6,006 nucleotides of DNA from positions 1 through 6,006 of the forward strand of contig JBQTJV010000373.1 in the NCBI GenBank assembly GCA_052386775.1. Reading direction: 5' to 3'. This DNA is from DSOT01 sp052386775. GTDB lineage: Bacteria > Pseudomonadota > Gammaproteobacteria > Burkholderiales > SG8-41. Of this stretch, positions 1 to 5,585 are shown piece after piece; the first letter of the stretch is position 1, and each line of letters starts with the position of its first letter. Under the pieces are notes generated by a model that was not told the DNA's origin, ran no database searches, and saw nothing but the letters and a program-made list of their open reading frames with translations. The translations under genes were made by a program, and so were the position numbers.

Positions 1-1
1 C

Positions 2-724
2 TGCAGTAAGAACGGGGTCGAATACATCGAACTTCCCGTGGCCTACGATGCGCTGACCGTGGTCGTCAATCCCAAAAACAACTTCATCAAGAGCATGACT
101 GTGGCCGAACTGAAGAAGATCTGGGAGCCGGCAGCGCAAGGCAAGATAACACGCTGGAACCAGGTCAATCCGTCCTGGCCGAATGCCCCCATCAAACTCT
201 TCGGGGCGGGCGCCGATTCAGGCACGTTCGATTACTTCACGGAGGCGATCAACGGTAAATCGAAGGCGAGCCGCGGCGACTTTACCGCCAGCGAGGACGA
301 CAACGTCTTGGTCCAGGGCGTAAGCCGCGATGTCAACGCGCTCGGTTTCTTCGGTTACGCGTATTACATCGAAAATCGCGACAAGCTCAAGCCGGTGCCG
401 ATCGTAGGCAAAGTAGGCACGCCGGCGGTAGCCCCTTCGCTTGAAACGGTGGTGAATGGAACCTACCAGCCTTTGGCGCGCCCGATCTTCATCTATGTCA
501 ACGCCAAGTCGGCCCAGAAATCGGAGATCAGGGAGTTCGTCGAGTACTACAACCGGAACGCCGAAAAGCTGGCGCAGGAAGTGAAGTACGTGCCCCTGCC
601 CTCGAAGGCATACACGCACAACTCGGAGGCATTCAAGGGCAGGAAGCTCGGCACGAAGTTCGGCGGCGAGAACAAAGTGGGCCTCACGATCGAAGAACTG
701 CTGAGATTGGAAGCGAAGCTATAG
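2..724 (+). CDS. pstS: Phosphate ABC transporter substrate-binding protein PstS (5' end missing)
   Basis: This is the periplasmic phosphate-binding component of the Pst high-affinity uptake system, which delivers phosphate to the PstC/PstA channel. The frame is open from base 2 to the TAG at 722-724 and gives 240 visible residues. A GTG at 38 lies inside the conserved stretch (I-E-L-P-V-A-Y-D), so it is not the true start. Family members are usually about 320-345 residues, so roughly 80-100 N-terminal residues, including the export signal, lie outside the window. Recognisable features are the V-A-Y-D-A-L-T-V-V-V-N-P block just after the edge, a W-E-P/I-T-R-W-N-Q region, and a D-S-G-T-F-D-Y-F motif at nt 215-238. 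In this family the S-G-T of that motif contacts the bound phosphate. The C-terminal half continues with the usual G-F-F-G-Y-A-Y-Y segment. No frameshift is seen. It heads the operon, and its regulation (typically a Pho box) cannot be seen here. Confidence 0.95.
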   Translation, partial: CSKNGVEYIELPVAYDALTVVVNPKNNFIKSMTVAELKKIWEPAAQGKITRWNQVNPSWPNAPIKLFGAGADSGTFDYFTEAINGKSKASRGDFTASEDDNVLVQGVSRDVNALGFFGYAYYIENRDKLKPVPIVGKVGTPAVAPSLETVVNGTYQPLARPIFIYVNAKSAQKSEIREFVEYYNRNAEKLAQEVKYVPLPSKAYTHNSEAFKGRKLGTKFGGENKVGLTIEELLRLEAKL

Positions 725-755
725 GCGTGCAATAATTGGTGCCAAACGACAAATA
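725..755 (+). other. AT-richer pstS-pstC spacer without a clear ribosome binding site
   Basis: This 31-nt spacer is about 42% GC, visibly poorer in GC than the coding sequence on either side. No Shine-Dalgarno-like purine run lies 5-10 nt before the pstC ATG. There is no terminator-like hairpin plus T-run; the only symmetry is a 4-bp TTGG/CCAA at 736-745. pstC therefore probably depends on read-through from pstS and on weak or unstructured-leader initiation, which would fit a need for much more PstS than PstC. That regulatory reading is inference. Confidence 0.4.
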
Positions 756-1709
756 ATGTCCACTGGCGTTCAGGCCGACAGGATCGACGTATTGCCGGAA
801 AGTTTCGTTAGCGACCGCCTTGCACGACGGCGTCTGCGCCACGTCAAAGAGCGTGCCATAGAAAGCGCGCTTTTTCTGGCGGCATCGGTGTCGGTGGTCA
901 CGACGGTCGGCATCGTGGCCATTCTGCTCTACGAGTCCATCGAGTTCTTCAGGCACGTCTCGCTGTGGGATTTCCTGACCGACACGCAGTGGACCCCGCT
1001 GTTCGCCGATGCGCACTATGGCATTCTGCCCCTGCTGTCGGGAACGCTCGTCAGCTCGATGGTGGCGCTGTCGGTGGCCATCCCGCTGGGCACGATCATA
1101 GCCATCTATCTTTCGGAGTTCGCGCCGTTCACGGTGCGCGAAATCGCAAAGCCGTTTCTCGAACTGCTGGGCGGCATCCCGACGATCATCTACGGTTATT
1201 TTGCCCTGCTGTTCGTGACGCCGCTGCTGCAGCTCTTTTTCCCCGGCCTGCCCGGTTTCAACCTGCTGTCAGCGGGTCTGGTCATGGGCATCATGATCAT
1301 TCCGTACGTCAGCTCGGTCAGCGAAGATGCGATGCGGGCGGTGCCGATGAACCTGCGCGAGGGCTCGTACGCCATGGGCGCCACGCGGTTTCAGACTGCG
1401 ATCCGCGTCGTGACCCCGGCCGCCTTTTCCGGGATCGCCGCGGCCTATATCCTGGGCATCTCGCGCGCCGTCGGCGAGACCATGATCCTCGCGGTAGCAG
1501 CGGGCATGCAGCCCAATCTCACGTGGAACCCTATGGAGCCCGCCGCCACGATCACCGCCTACATCGTCCAGGTCGCTCTCGGTGACCTGCCGCACGGCTC
1601 GATCGGTTACCAGACCATATTCGCCGCCGGCCTCACCCTGGCGCTGGTCACGCTCTTCTTCAACGTGCTGGGTCACCTGCTGCGCAAACGCTATCGCCAG
1701 GCCTATTGA
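756..1709 (+). CDS. pstC: Phosphate ABC transporter permease PstC
   Basis: This is one of the two integral membrane subunits that form the phosphate channel of the inner-membrane PstSCAB transporter. The product has 317 residues, close to the family norm (E. coli PstC is about 319). A charged cytoplasmic N-terminus (residues 1-35, rich in Arg) precedes about six hydrophobic segments near 36-59, 89-118, 139-161, 168-187, 224-250 and 286-309. The BPD-type permease EAA loop that docks on the ATPase is seen as R-E-G-S-Y-A-M-G-A-T at 201-210. It is followed by the conserved R-A-V-G-E-T-M at 237-243, which is typical of PstC. ATG 756 is the only sensible start, because the frame has no ATG, GTG or TTG upstream back into pstS. 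No good ribosome binding site is visible. The TGA at 1707-1709 ends 2 nt before the pstA ATG. PstC and PstA are homologous; position after pstS and the sequence style assign this one as PstC. Confidence 0.96.
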   Translation: MSTGVQADRIDVLPESFVSDRLARRRLRHVKERAIESALFLAASVSVVTTVGIVAILLYESIEFFRHVSLWDFLTDTQWTPLFADAHYGILPLLSGTLVSSMVALSVAIPLGTIIAIYLSEFAPFTVREIAKPFLELLGGIPTIIYGYFALLFVTPLLQLFFPGLPGFNLLSAGLVMGIMIIPYVSSVSEDAMRAVPMNLREGSYAMGATRFQTAIRVVTPAAFSGIAAAYILGISRAVGETMILAVAAGMQPNLTWNPMEPAATITAYIVQVALGDLPHGSIGYQTIFAAGLTLALVTLFFNVLGHLLRKRYRQAY

Positions 1710-1711
1710 CG

Positions 1712-2644
1712 ATGAACGACGCCGCGACCACCAAGCTGCAGCAGATCCGGGCGCTCATTGCGTCCCACAAGCGATGGGACTTCGCCTTTGGCGTGGTGGG
1801 TCTTGTCGCCCTGATGATCGGCGTGCTGACGTTCTGCGCCCTGTTCATCGAGATGATGATCGACGGCGCACCCCGGCTTTCGTGGGATTTCTTCACGTCC
1901 TTCCCGTCACGCCATCCCAACCAGGCCGGGATTCTTTCCGCCTGGGTCGGGTCCACGCTGGTGATGCTGGTCACCGCGTGCACCGCCGTCCCGCTGGGAG
2001 TCGGGGCGGGTGTCTACCTTGAGGAGTACGCGCCGAAGAACTGGATGACGGATCTGATCGAAATCAACGTCACCAATCTCGCCGGCGTGCCTTCCATCGT
2101 TTACGGGCTGCTCGCGCTGGGTTTGTTCGTGTACCAGTTCGGTCTCGGCCAGAGCATACTGACCGCCGGTTTGACGCTGGGGCTGCTGATCCTTCCCGTG
2201 GTGATCGTGGCCACGCGCGAATCGATACGTTCCATTCCCGCCGCGATTCGGGAAGGCGCGTACGCGCTCGGCGCGACCAAGTGGCAGACGACTTCCGACC
2301 ACATCCTCCCGTACTCGCTGGCCGGAATCATGACCGGCGTGATCATCGGCATGGCTCGCGCAATCGGCGAAACCGCGCCGGTCATCACCATCGGCGCGCT
2401 GACGTTCATCGCATTTCTGCCGGAGGCGCCCTTGACGGGAGACCCGCCCGCCGGGCTCTTCGACTGGGTCATGTCACCTTTCACGGTCATGCCTATACAG
2501 ATGTTCAACTGGACTTCACGGCCAGAAGCGGCCTTCCATCAAAACGCCGCGGCGGCCGGTCTGGTGCTCGTCGTCATGACCCTGTCCATGAACGCGCTCG
2601 CGATCTACCTGCGATACCGTCTGAGAAGGAACATCAAATGGTAA
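1712..2644 (+). CDS. pstA: Phosphate ABC transporter permease PstA
   Basis: This is the second membrane subunit of the phosphate channel and the partner of PstC. From ATG 1712 the protein has 310 residues. A TTG at 1706 would add two residues and overlap the pstC stop, but ATG is preferred because an AGG at 1699-1701 sits about 10 nt upstream of it and only 4 nt from the TTG. Hydrophobic segments lie near residues 25-48, 73-102, 119-146, 148-168, 205-236 and 281-301. The ATPase-docking EAA loop appears as R-E-G-A-Y-A-L-G-A-T at 180-189. R-A-I-G-E-T-A-P-V at 216-224 is the PstA version of the conserved motif after that loop. L-A-G-V-P-S-I-V-Y-G at 123-132 is the usual conserved channel segment. 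The start 2 nt after the pstC stop implies translational coupling. The last codons (2638-2644) overlap the pstB start in another frame. Nothing is missing or broken. Confidence 0.96.
   Translation: MNDAATTKLQQIRALIASHKRWDFAFGVVGLVALMIGVLTFCALFIEMMIDGAPRLSWDFFTSFPSRHPNQAGILSAWVGSTLVMLVTACTAVPLGVGAGVYLEEYAPKNWMTDLIEINVTNLAGVPSIVYGLLALGLFVYQFGLGQSILTAGLTLGLLILPVVIVATRESIRSIPAAIREGAYALGATKWQTTSDHILPYSLAGIMTGVIIGMARAIGETAPVITIGALTFIAFLPEAPLTGDPPAGLFDWVMSPFTVMPIQMFNWTSRPEAAFHQNAAAAGLVLVVMTLSMNALAIYLRYRLRRNIKW
2623..2630 (+). promoter_or_regulatory. Ribosome binding site of pstB
   Basis: The purine run GAGAAGGA contains AAGGA at 2626-2630 and ends 7 nt before the ATG at 2638. It lies inside the 3' end of pstA. 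It is the best Shine-Dalgarno match among the operon junctions and decides the pstB start against longer in-frame candidates. Confidence 0.75.
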
Positions 2645-3456
2645 GCACCATTGTCCCGGAAGCGGCTGCCCCGGCGACCGCTGCGCGTGCCGAGCCGGTC
2701 AAGAAATCGGAATCCAAGGCGCTGGGTTTCCACTACGGCGATTTTCAGGCGCTGAAGAACATCAGCATGCCGCTCTACGAGAAGAAGGTGACCGCGCTGA
2801 TCGGCCCTTCGGGCTGCGGCAAGTCCACGTACCTGCGCTGCTTCAATCGCATGCACGACCTGTATCCGGGCAACCGCTACGACGGCCAGATCATGCTCTA
2901 TCCTGACAACACCAACCTGCTCAGTCCGGTGGTCGACCCGATCGAGGTCCGGATGCGGATCAGCATGGTGTTCCAGAAGCCGAACCCGTTTCCCAAGTCG
3001 ATCTACGAAAACGTGGCCTACGGTTTGCGCGTGCGCGGCGAGCGCAAGCGCGCGCTGCTCGACGAAAAGGTGGAAGAGGCGCTGCGTTCCGCGGCATTGT
3101 GGGACGAGGTGAAGAACCGCCTGAACGAGCTCGCGTTCAATCTTTCTGGCGGGCAGCAGCAGCGTCTGTGCATCGCCCGGGCGCTCGCGACCGATCCCGA
3201 GATCCTGCTGTTCGATGAACCGACGTCCGCCCTCGATCCGATCGCGACGGCGAGCATCGAACAGTTGATCTCGGAGCTGAAGGAAAAGGTGACGATACTG
3301 ATCGTGACCCACAACATGCAGCAGGCGGCGCGGGTATCGGACTATACTGCCTACATGTATCTCGGAGAACTGATCGAGTTCGGCCAGACCGACGATATTT
3401 TCATCAAGCCGAAGAACAAGCAGACCGAAGATTACATTACCGGCCGGTTCGGTTAG
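2638..3456 (+). CDS. pstB: Phosphate ABC transporter ATP-binding protein PstB
   Basis: This is the cytoplasmic ATPase that drives phosphate import through PstC/PstA. The product has 272 residues. Its N-terminal extension, about 25 residues rich in Ala, Pro, Lys and Glu, is seen in many proteobacterial PstB proteins. All ABC signatures are intact: Walker A G-P-S-G-C-G-K-S-T at 56-64, Q-loop Gln113 (V-F-Q-K-P-N-P-F-P), signature L-S-G-G-Q-Q-Q-R at 169-176, Walker B I-L-L-F-D-E-P at 189-195 with catalytic Glu194, D-loop S-A-L-D at 197-200, and H-loop His225 (T-H-N-M-Q-Q-A). The F-Q-K-P-N-P-F-P and T-H-N-M-Q-Q motifs are diagnostic for PstB among ABC ATPases. ATG 2638 is chosen because a good ribosome binding site precedes it and the family N-terminus starts there. 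The frame stays open upstream to 2281, but that part is only out-of-frame pstA. The gene overlaps pstA by 7 nt and ends 19 nt before phoU. Confidence 0.97.
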   Translation: MVSTIVPEAAAPATAARAEPVKKSESKALGFHYGDFQALKNISMPLYEKKVTALIGPSGCGKSTYLRCFNRMHDLYPGNRYDGQIMLYPDNTNLLSPVVDPIEVRMRISMVFQKPNPFPKSIYENVAYGLRVRGERKRALLDEKVEEALRSAALWDEVKNRLNELAFNLSGGQQQRLCIARALATDPEILLFDEPTSALDPIATASIEQLISELKEKVTILIVTHNMQQAARVSDYTAYMYLGELIEFGQTDDIFIKPKNKQTEDYITGRFG

Positions 3457-3464
3457 CAGGATCT

Positions 3465-3470
3465 GGGAGA
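3465..3470 (+). promoter_or_regulatory. Ribosome binding site of phoU
   Basis: GGGAGA, with core GGAG at 3466-3469, lies 6 nt before the ATG at 3476 in the 19-nt pstB-phoU spacer. It supports that ATG as the phoU start. No terminator or promoter fits in this spacer. Confidence 0.6.
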
Positions 3471-3475
3471 CCACT

Positions 3476-4183
3476 ATGGTGACTACGGAACATCTGACCC
3501 GGCAGTACGACGCCGACCTCGAAAGCCTGCGCTCGGGCGTGCTGCAGATGGGGGGGCTGGTGGAATCGCAGATCCTGTCCGCCATCGAAGGCTTCACCAC
3601 CGCCAACCTGGAATTGATCGAGCAGGTCATCGCCGGCGACCGCCGGGTGAACGGTTACGAAGTGAGCATCGATAACGAATGCAGCCATGTCATCGTGCGC
3701 CGGCAGCCTGCGGCGAGCGATTTGCGCATGATCATGGCGATCAGCAAGACCGTCACCGATCTCGAGCGCATCGGCGACGAGGCGGAGAAGATCGCGCGCA
3801 TGGCAAAGCATGTGCACGAGCCGGACCGGCTTCACATTCCCCGCATGGCCGACATCACGCGCGCGGGCACCATCGCGGTGGCCATGCTGCGCAAGGCGCT
3901 CGATGCGTTCGCCCGGCTGGACGCCGCGCAGGCTGCCACAGTCATTCGCGACGACGTGGCGATCGACGAGGAATTCACCTCGATACTTCGCCAGCTCATC
4001 ACCTTCATGATTGAGGATCCGCGGACCATCTCGACCGCACTGGAGATCGTGTGGATTGCGAAGGCGATCGAGCGCATCGGCGATCATGCCAAGAACATGG
4101 CCGAGCAGGTCATCTTCATGGTGAAAGGTACCGACGTTCGCCACACCAGTTACGAGCAGGTGGAGCGTGAAGTCCGGAGCTGA
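3476..4183 (+). CDS. phoU: Phosphate signalling/transport regulator PhoU
   Basis: PhoU is a cytoplasmic, peripheral-membrane helical protein. It relays Pst transporter status to the PhoR sensor kinase and restrains phosphate uptake; its loss typically derepresses the Pho regulon. The 235-residue product matches the usual length (about 235-245). It shows the two tandem three-helix-bundle repeats of the family. Each carries a metal-binding E-R-I-G-D motif, the first at residues 97-101 (T-D-L-E-R-I-G-D-E-A-E-K-I-A) and the second at 199-203 (A-I-E-R-I-G-D-H-A-K-N-M-A-E). The M-G-G-L-V-E segment at 25-30 in the first helix and R-R-Q-P-A-A-S-D-L-R at 75-84 are also typical. It stands directly after pstB as in most Pst operons. 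The M-G-G codons contain a run of seven G (3550-3556), but the frame is intact. No phoB or phoR follows; an MFS gene starts 20 nt later. Confidence 0.96.
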   Translation: MVTTEHLTRQYDADLESLRSGVLQMGGLVESQILSAIEGFTTANLELIEQVIAGDRRVNGYEVSIDNECSHVIVRRQPAASDLRMIMAISKTVTDLERIGDEAEKIARMAKHVHEPDRLHIPRMADITRAGTIAVAMLRKALDAFARLDAAQAATVIRDDVAIDEEFTSILRQLITFMIEDPRTISTALEIVWIAKAIERIGDHAKNMAEQVIFMVKGTDVRHTSYEQVEREVRS

Positions 4184-4203
4184 AGCCTGCTGCAAGAACG
4201 GCC

Positions 4204-5409
4204 GTGAAACAACGAGACCCCCTGCCGCGCGCTGTCTCCGCCCTGGGCGTCGCGCAGATTACCGCATGGGGCACTTCCTACTATTGTCTCGGCGTGCTGG
4301 CCGGCCCGATCGCAGACGAAACCGGCTGGAGCCGAAGCTTCATCTACTTGGGATTCACGGTGTCGCTGCTGGTCATGGGGGCGATTTCGGGTTGGGCCGG
4401 GACCGCGATCGACCGGCGTGGCCCGCGCGCGGTCATGACGGCGGGCACACTGATCGTGTCGCTCGGGCTGTACGGCCTGTCATTGGCGACCTCTCCGGGC
4501 GCCTATCTCGCGGTGTGGGCGCTGGTGGGCGTCGGCATGCGTCTCTGCCTGTACGACGCGGCATTCGCGGCGTTGGTTCACGTAGTGCCCTCGCGCGGGC
4601 GCCTGGCAATTTCCTACCTGACCTTGTTCGGTGCCTTCGCTTCGACGGTGTTCTGGGTGGTCGGGCACTATTTGAACGAAGCGGGAGGGTGGCGCCAGAC
4701 GCTCGCCATGTTTGCCGCCATCAACCTGGCGGTATGTCTGCCGCTCACCTGGATCGCGCTATCACGCCGCGAACCAGTCACTGAACGGCCGGCGCAAGGC
4801 GACGCGGCCGCGCCGGCCCGCGACGGTCCCCGACTGGAAGGTAAACAGCGCATCGTCGCCATGGCGCTCTTTGCGCTGGTGATGTCCTTGAACGGATTCG
4901 TGTTCAGCGTCGTGGCGGTTCAACTGGTGCCGCTCCTGGAAGGTGCCGGTCTTGCGACGGCGGCGGCGGTCTGGGTGGCTTCGCTGAAGGGCTTCGCGCA
5001 ATTCGGCGGACGGCTGGTGGAGATCGTATTCGCCCGCAACCTGCATGCGATGACAGTGGCGCGCGTGGCGATCGGCATATTGCCTGCGTCCTTCGTTCTG
5101 CTGGTGATGTCCGATGGCGCGCTGCATACCGTCGTCTTGTTCACCCTCCTGATGGGCGCTTCGCAGGGAGTCATCACCATCGTGCGCGGCGCGGTGCCGC
5201 TGGCGCTGTTCGGCCCCGTGGGATATGGCGCGGTGCTGGGCATGATCGCCACCCCGGTACTCATCGTCAACGCCGTTTCGCCGACGTTGTTTGCGCTGGT
5301 CGTCGACCGCTGGGGGTGGACGGCCGCCCAGGCAGTACTATTGACTGCGGCGGCGGCGTCGTGTCTCGCGATGGAGCTGATGTCGCGATGGTATCGGCGC
5401 AAACGCTGA
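4204..5409 (+). CDS. MFS transporter, substrate unknown
   Basis: This is a complete 401-residue major facilitator superfamily protein of the inner membrane, expected to be a secondary transporter driven by an ion gradient. Twelve hydrophobic segments can be placed near residues 11-34, 47-69, 77-97, 99-126, 137-158, 166-187, 216-242, 250-275, 283-303, 307-329, 340-367 and 372-394. A hydrophilic central loop rich in Ala, Pro, Arg and Glu lies at about 187-215. MFS motif A is seen in the helix 2-3 loop as G-W-A-G-T-A-I-D-R-R-G-P-R at 63-75. The start is GTG 4204: an in-frame TGA at 4168-4170 leaves no better upstream choice, and the first helix follows at once. The ribosome binding site is weak (AAGAA at 4194-4198). 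The 20-nt gap after phoU suggests co-transcription with the pst operon. I do not recognise the substrate. A link to phosphate or arsenate physiology is only a positional guess, and the reading as a general efflux or uptake carrier is equally open. Confidence 0.9.
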   Translation: MKQRDPLPRAVSALGVAQITAWGTSYYCLGVLAGPIADETGWSRSFIYLGFTVSLLVMGAISGWAGTAIDRRGPRAVMTAGTLIVSLGLYGLSLATSPGAYLAVWALVGVGMRLCLYDAAFAALVHVVPSRGRLAISYLTLFGAFASTVFWVVGHYLNEAGGWRQTLAMFAAINLAVCLPLTWIALSRREPVTERPAQGDAAAPARDGPRLEGKQRIVAMALFALVMSLNGFVFSVVAVQLVPLLEGAGLATAAAVWVASLKGFAQFGGRLVEIVFARNLHAMTVARVAIGILPASFVLLVMSDGALHTVVLFTLLMGASQGVITIVRGAVPLALFGPVGYGAVLGMIATPVLIVNAVSPTLFALVVDRWGWTAAQAVLLTAAAASCLAMELMSRWYRRKR

Positions 5410-5508
5410 CCGGCCTGCCTCAGCGGTGGATCGCCTGGACCTGCTTGCCGAAGCCGGCACGATGCCGTATCGCGCCTCTTTGATGCCTTCGCCGCAAAGG
5501 GCCTGACA

Positions 5509-5543
5509 GGGCGCGCGCCCTCCCGGCTGCTGTGGCGCGCGCC
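5509..5543 (+). repeat. Two copies of palindrome GGCGCGCGCC
   Basis: GGGCGCGCGCCC at 5509-5520 is a perfect 12-bp palindrome, and its 10-bp core GGCGCGCGCC (5510-5519) recurs at 5534-5543, exactly 24 bp further on. Each copy is self-complementary. The two copies can also pair with each other into a 10-bp stem with a 14-nt loop (5520-5533). The downstream copy sits just upstream of the TACAAT box at 5553, where a repressor operator would be expected. The alternatives are a transcript hairpin that slows polymerase after the first MFS gene, or chance in a GC-rich spacer. No T-run follows the stem directly, so it is not a standard terminator. Confidence 0.4.
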
Positions 5544-5552
5544 GCCAGGCGC

Positions 5553-5558
5553 TACAAT
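5553..5558 (+). promoter_or_regulatory. Candidate sigma-70 -10 box for the second MFS gene
   Basis: TACAAT differs from the TATAAT consensus at one position and lies 27 nt before the ATG at 5586. The region 16-18 bp upstream (about 5529-5536) has no good TTGACA match, so the promoter would be weak or activator-dependent. Initiation about 7 nt downstream would fall in the T6 run at 5565-5570 and give a leader of roughly 15-20 nt. The box is the only AT-containing hexamer of this kind in an otherwise GC-rich spacer. Confidence 0.4.
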
Positions 5559-5577
5559 GCGTGCTTTTTTGCGCGCA
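5558..5577 (+). other. Short hairpin with T6 loop in the leader of the second MFS gene
   Basis: TGCGTGC (5558-5564) and GCGCGCA (5571-5577) can form a 7-bp stem, with one G-U pair in RNA, around a loop of six T. The hairpin ends 8 nt before the ATG at 5586, in the place where a ribosome binding site would lie, and no purine-rich ribosome binding site is visible there. If transcription starts at the TACAAT box, only part of the stem would be transcribed, so an RNA role would require a start further upstream. Confidence 0.25.
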
Positions 5578-5585
5578 TCTTGCGA

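Larger units (their letters stand above)
5410..5585 (+). other. Intergenic region between the two MFS genes, likely promoter-bearing
   Basis: This 176-nt gap is the longest non-coding stretch in the window. Its first 100 nt show nothing convincing: no good coding frame on either strand and only short 4-5 bp symmetries such as CCGGC at 5410-5414 with GCCGG at 5453-5457. The second half holds two GC-only palindromes, a TACAAT box and a small hairpin, listed separately. There is no classical intrinsic terminator for the upstream gene, since no stable stem is directly followed by a T-run. Confidence 0.5.

Noticed and set aside
1..6. A CTGCAG (PstI) site exactly at the left edge, hinting at a cloning boundary.
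   Set aside because: CTGCAG also occurs elsewhere in the window, for example near 1227, 1737 and 3541, and the pstS frame runs straight through it, so it carries no biological information.
736..745. TTGG/CCAA inverted repeat before pstC as a possible hairpin.
   Set aside because: It has only four base pairs with a 2-nt centre and no T-run, which is not a stable hairpin or terminator.
2605..3630. A 341-codon open frame on the minus strand opposite pstB.
   Set aside because: It lies wholly antisense to an unmistakable PstB gene. Its translation is rich in Arg, His, Asp and Val with no recognisable domain, as expected for the complement of GC-biased codons.
3437..4195. A 252-codon open frame on the minus strand covering phoU.
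   Set aside because: It is an antisense shadow of phoU, with repetitive His/Arg/Asp composition, no ribosome binding site and no family resemblance.
4468..4483. A CTGTCAT sequence at 4477-4483, with CTGT nearby at 4468, resembling a Pho box half-site.
   Set aside because: It lies within the first MFS coding sequence. The two elements are 9 bp apart instead of the 11-bp Pho box repeat, and no promoter follows.
5426..5506. A small frame starting GTG 5426 and encoding 26 residues in the spacer.
   Set aside because: It has no ribosome binding site, homology or coding bias that can be judged at this length; it is probably a chance open frame.
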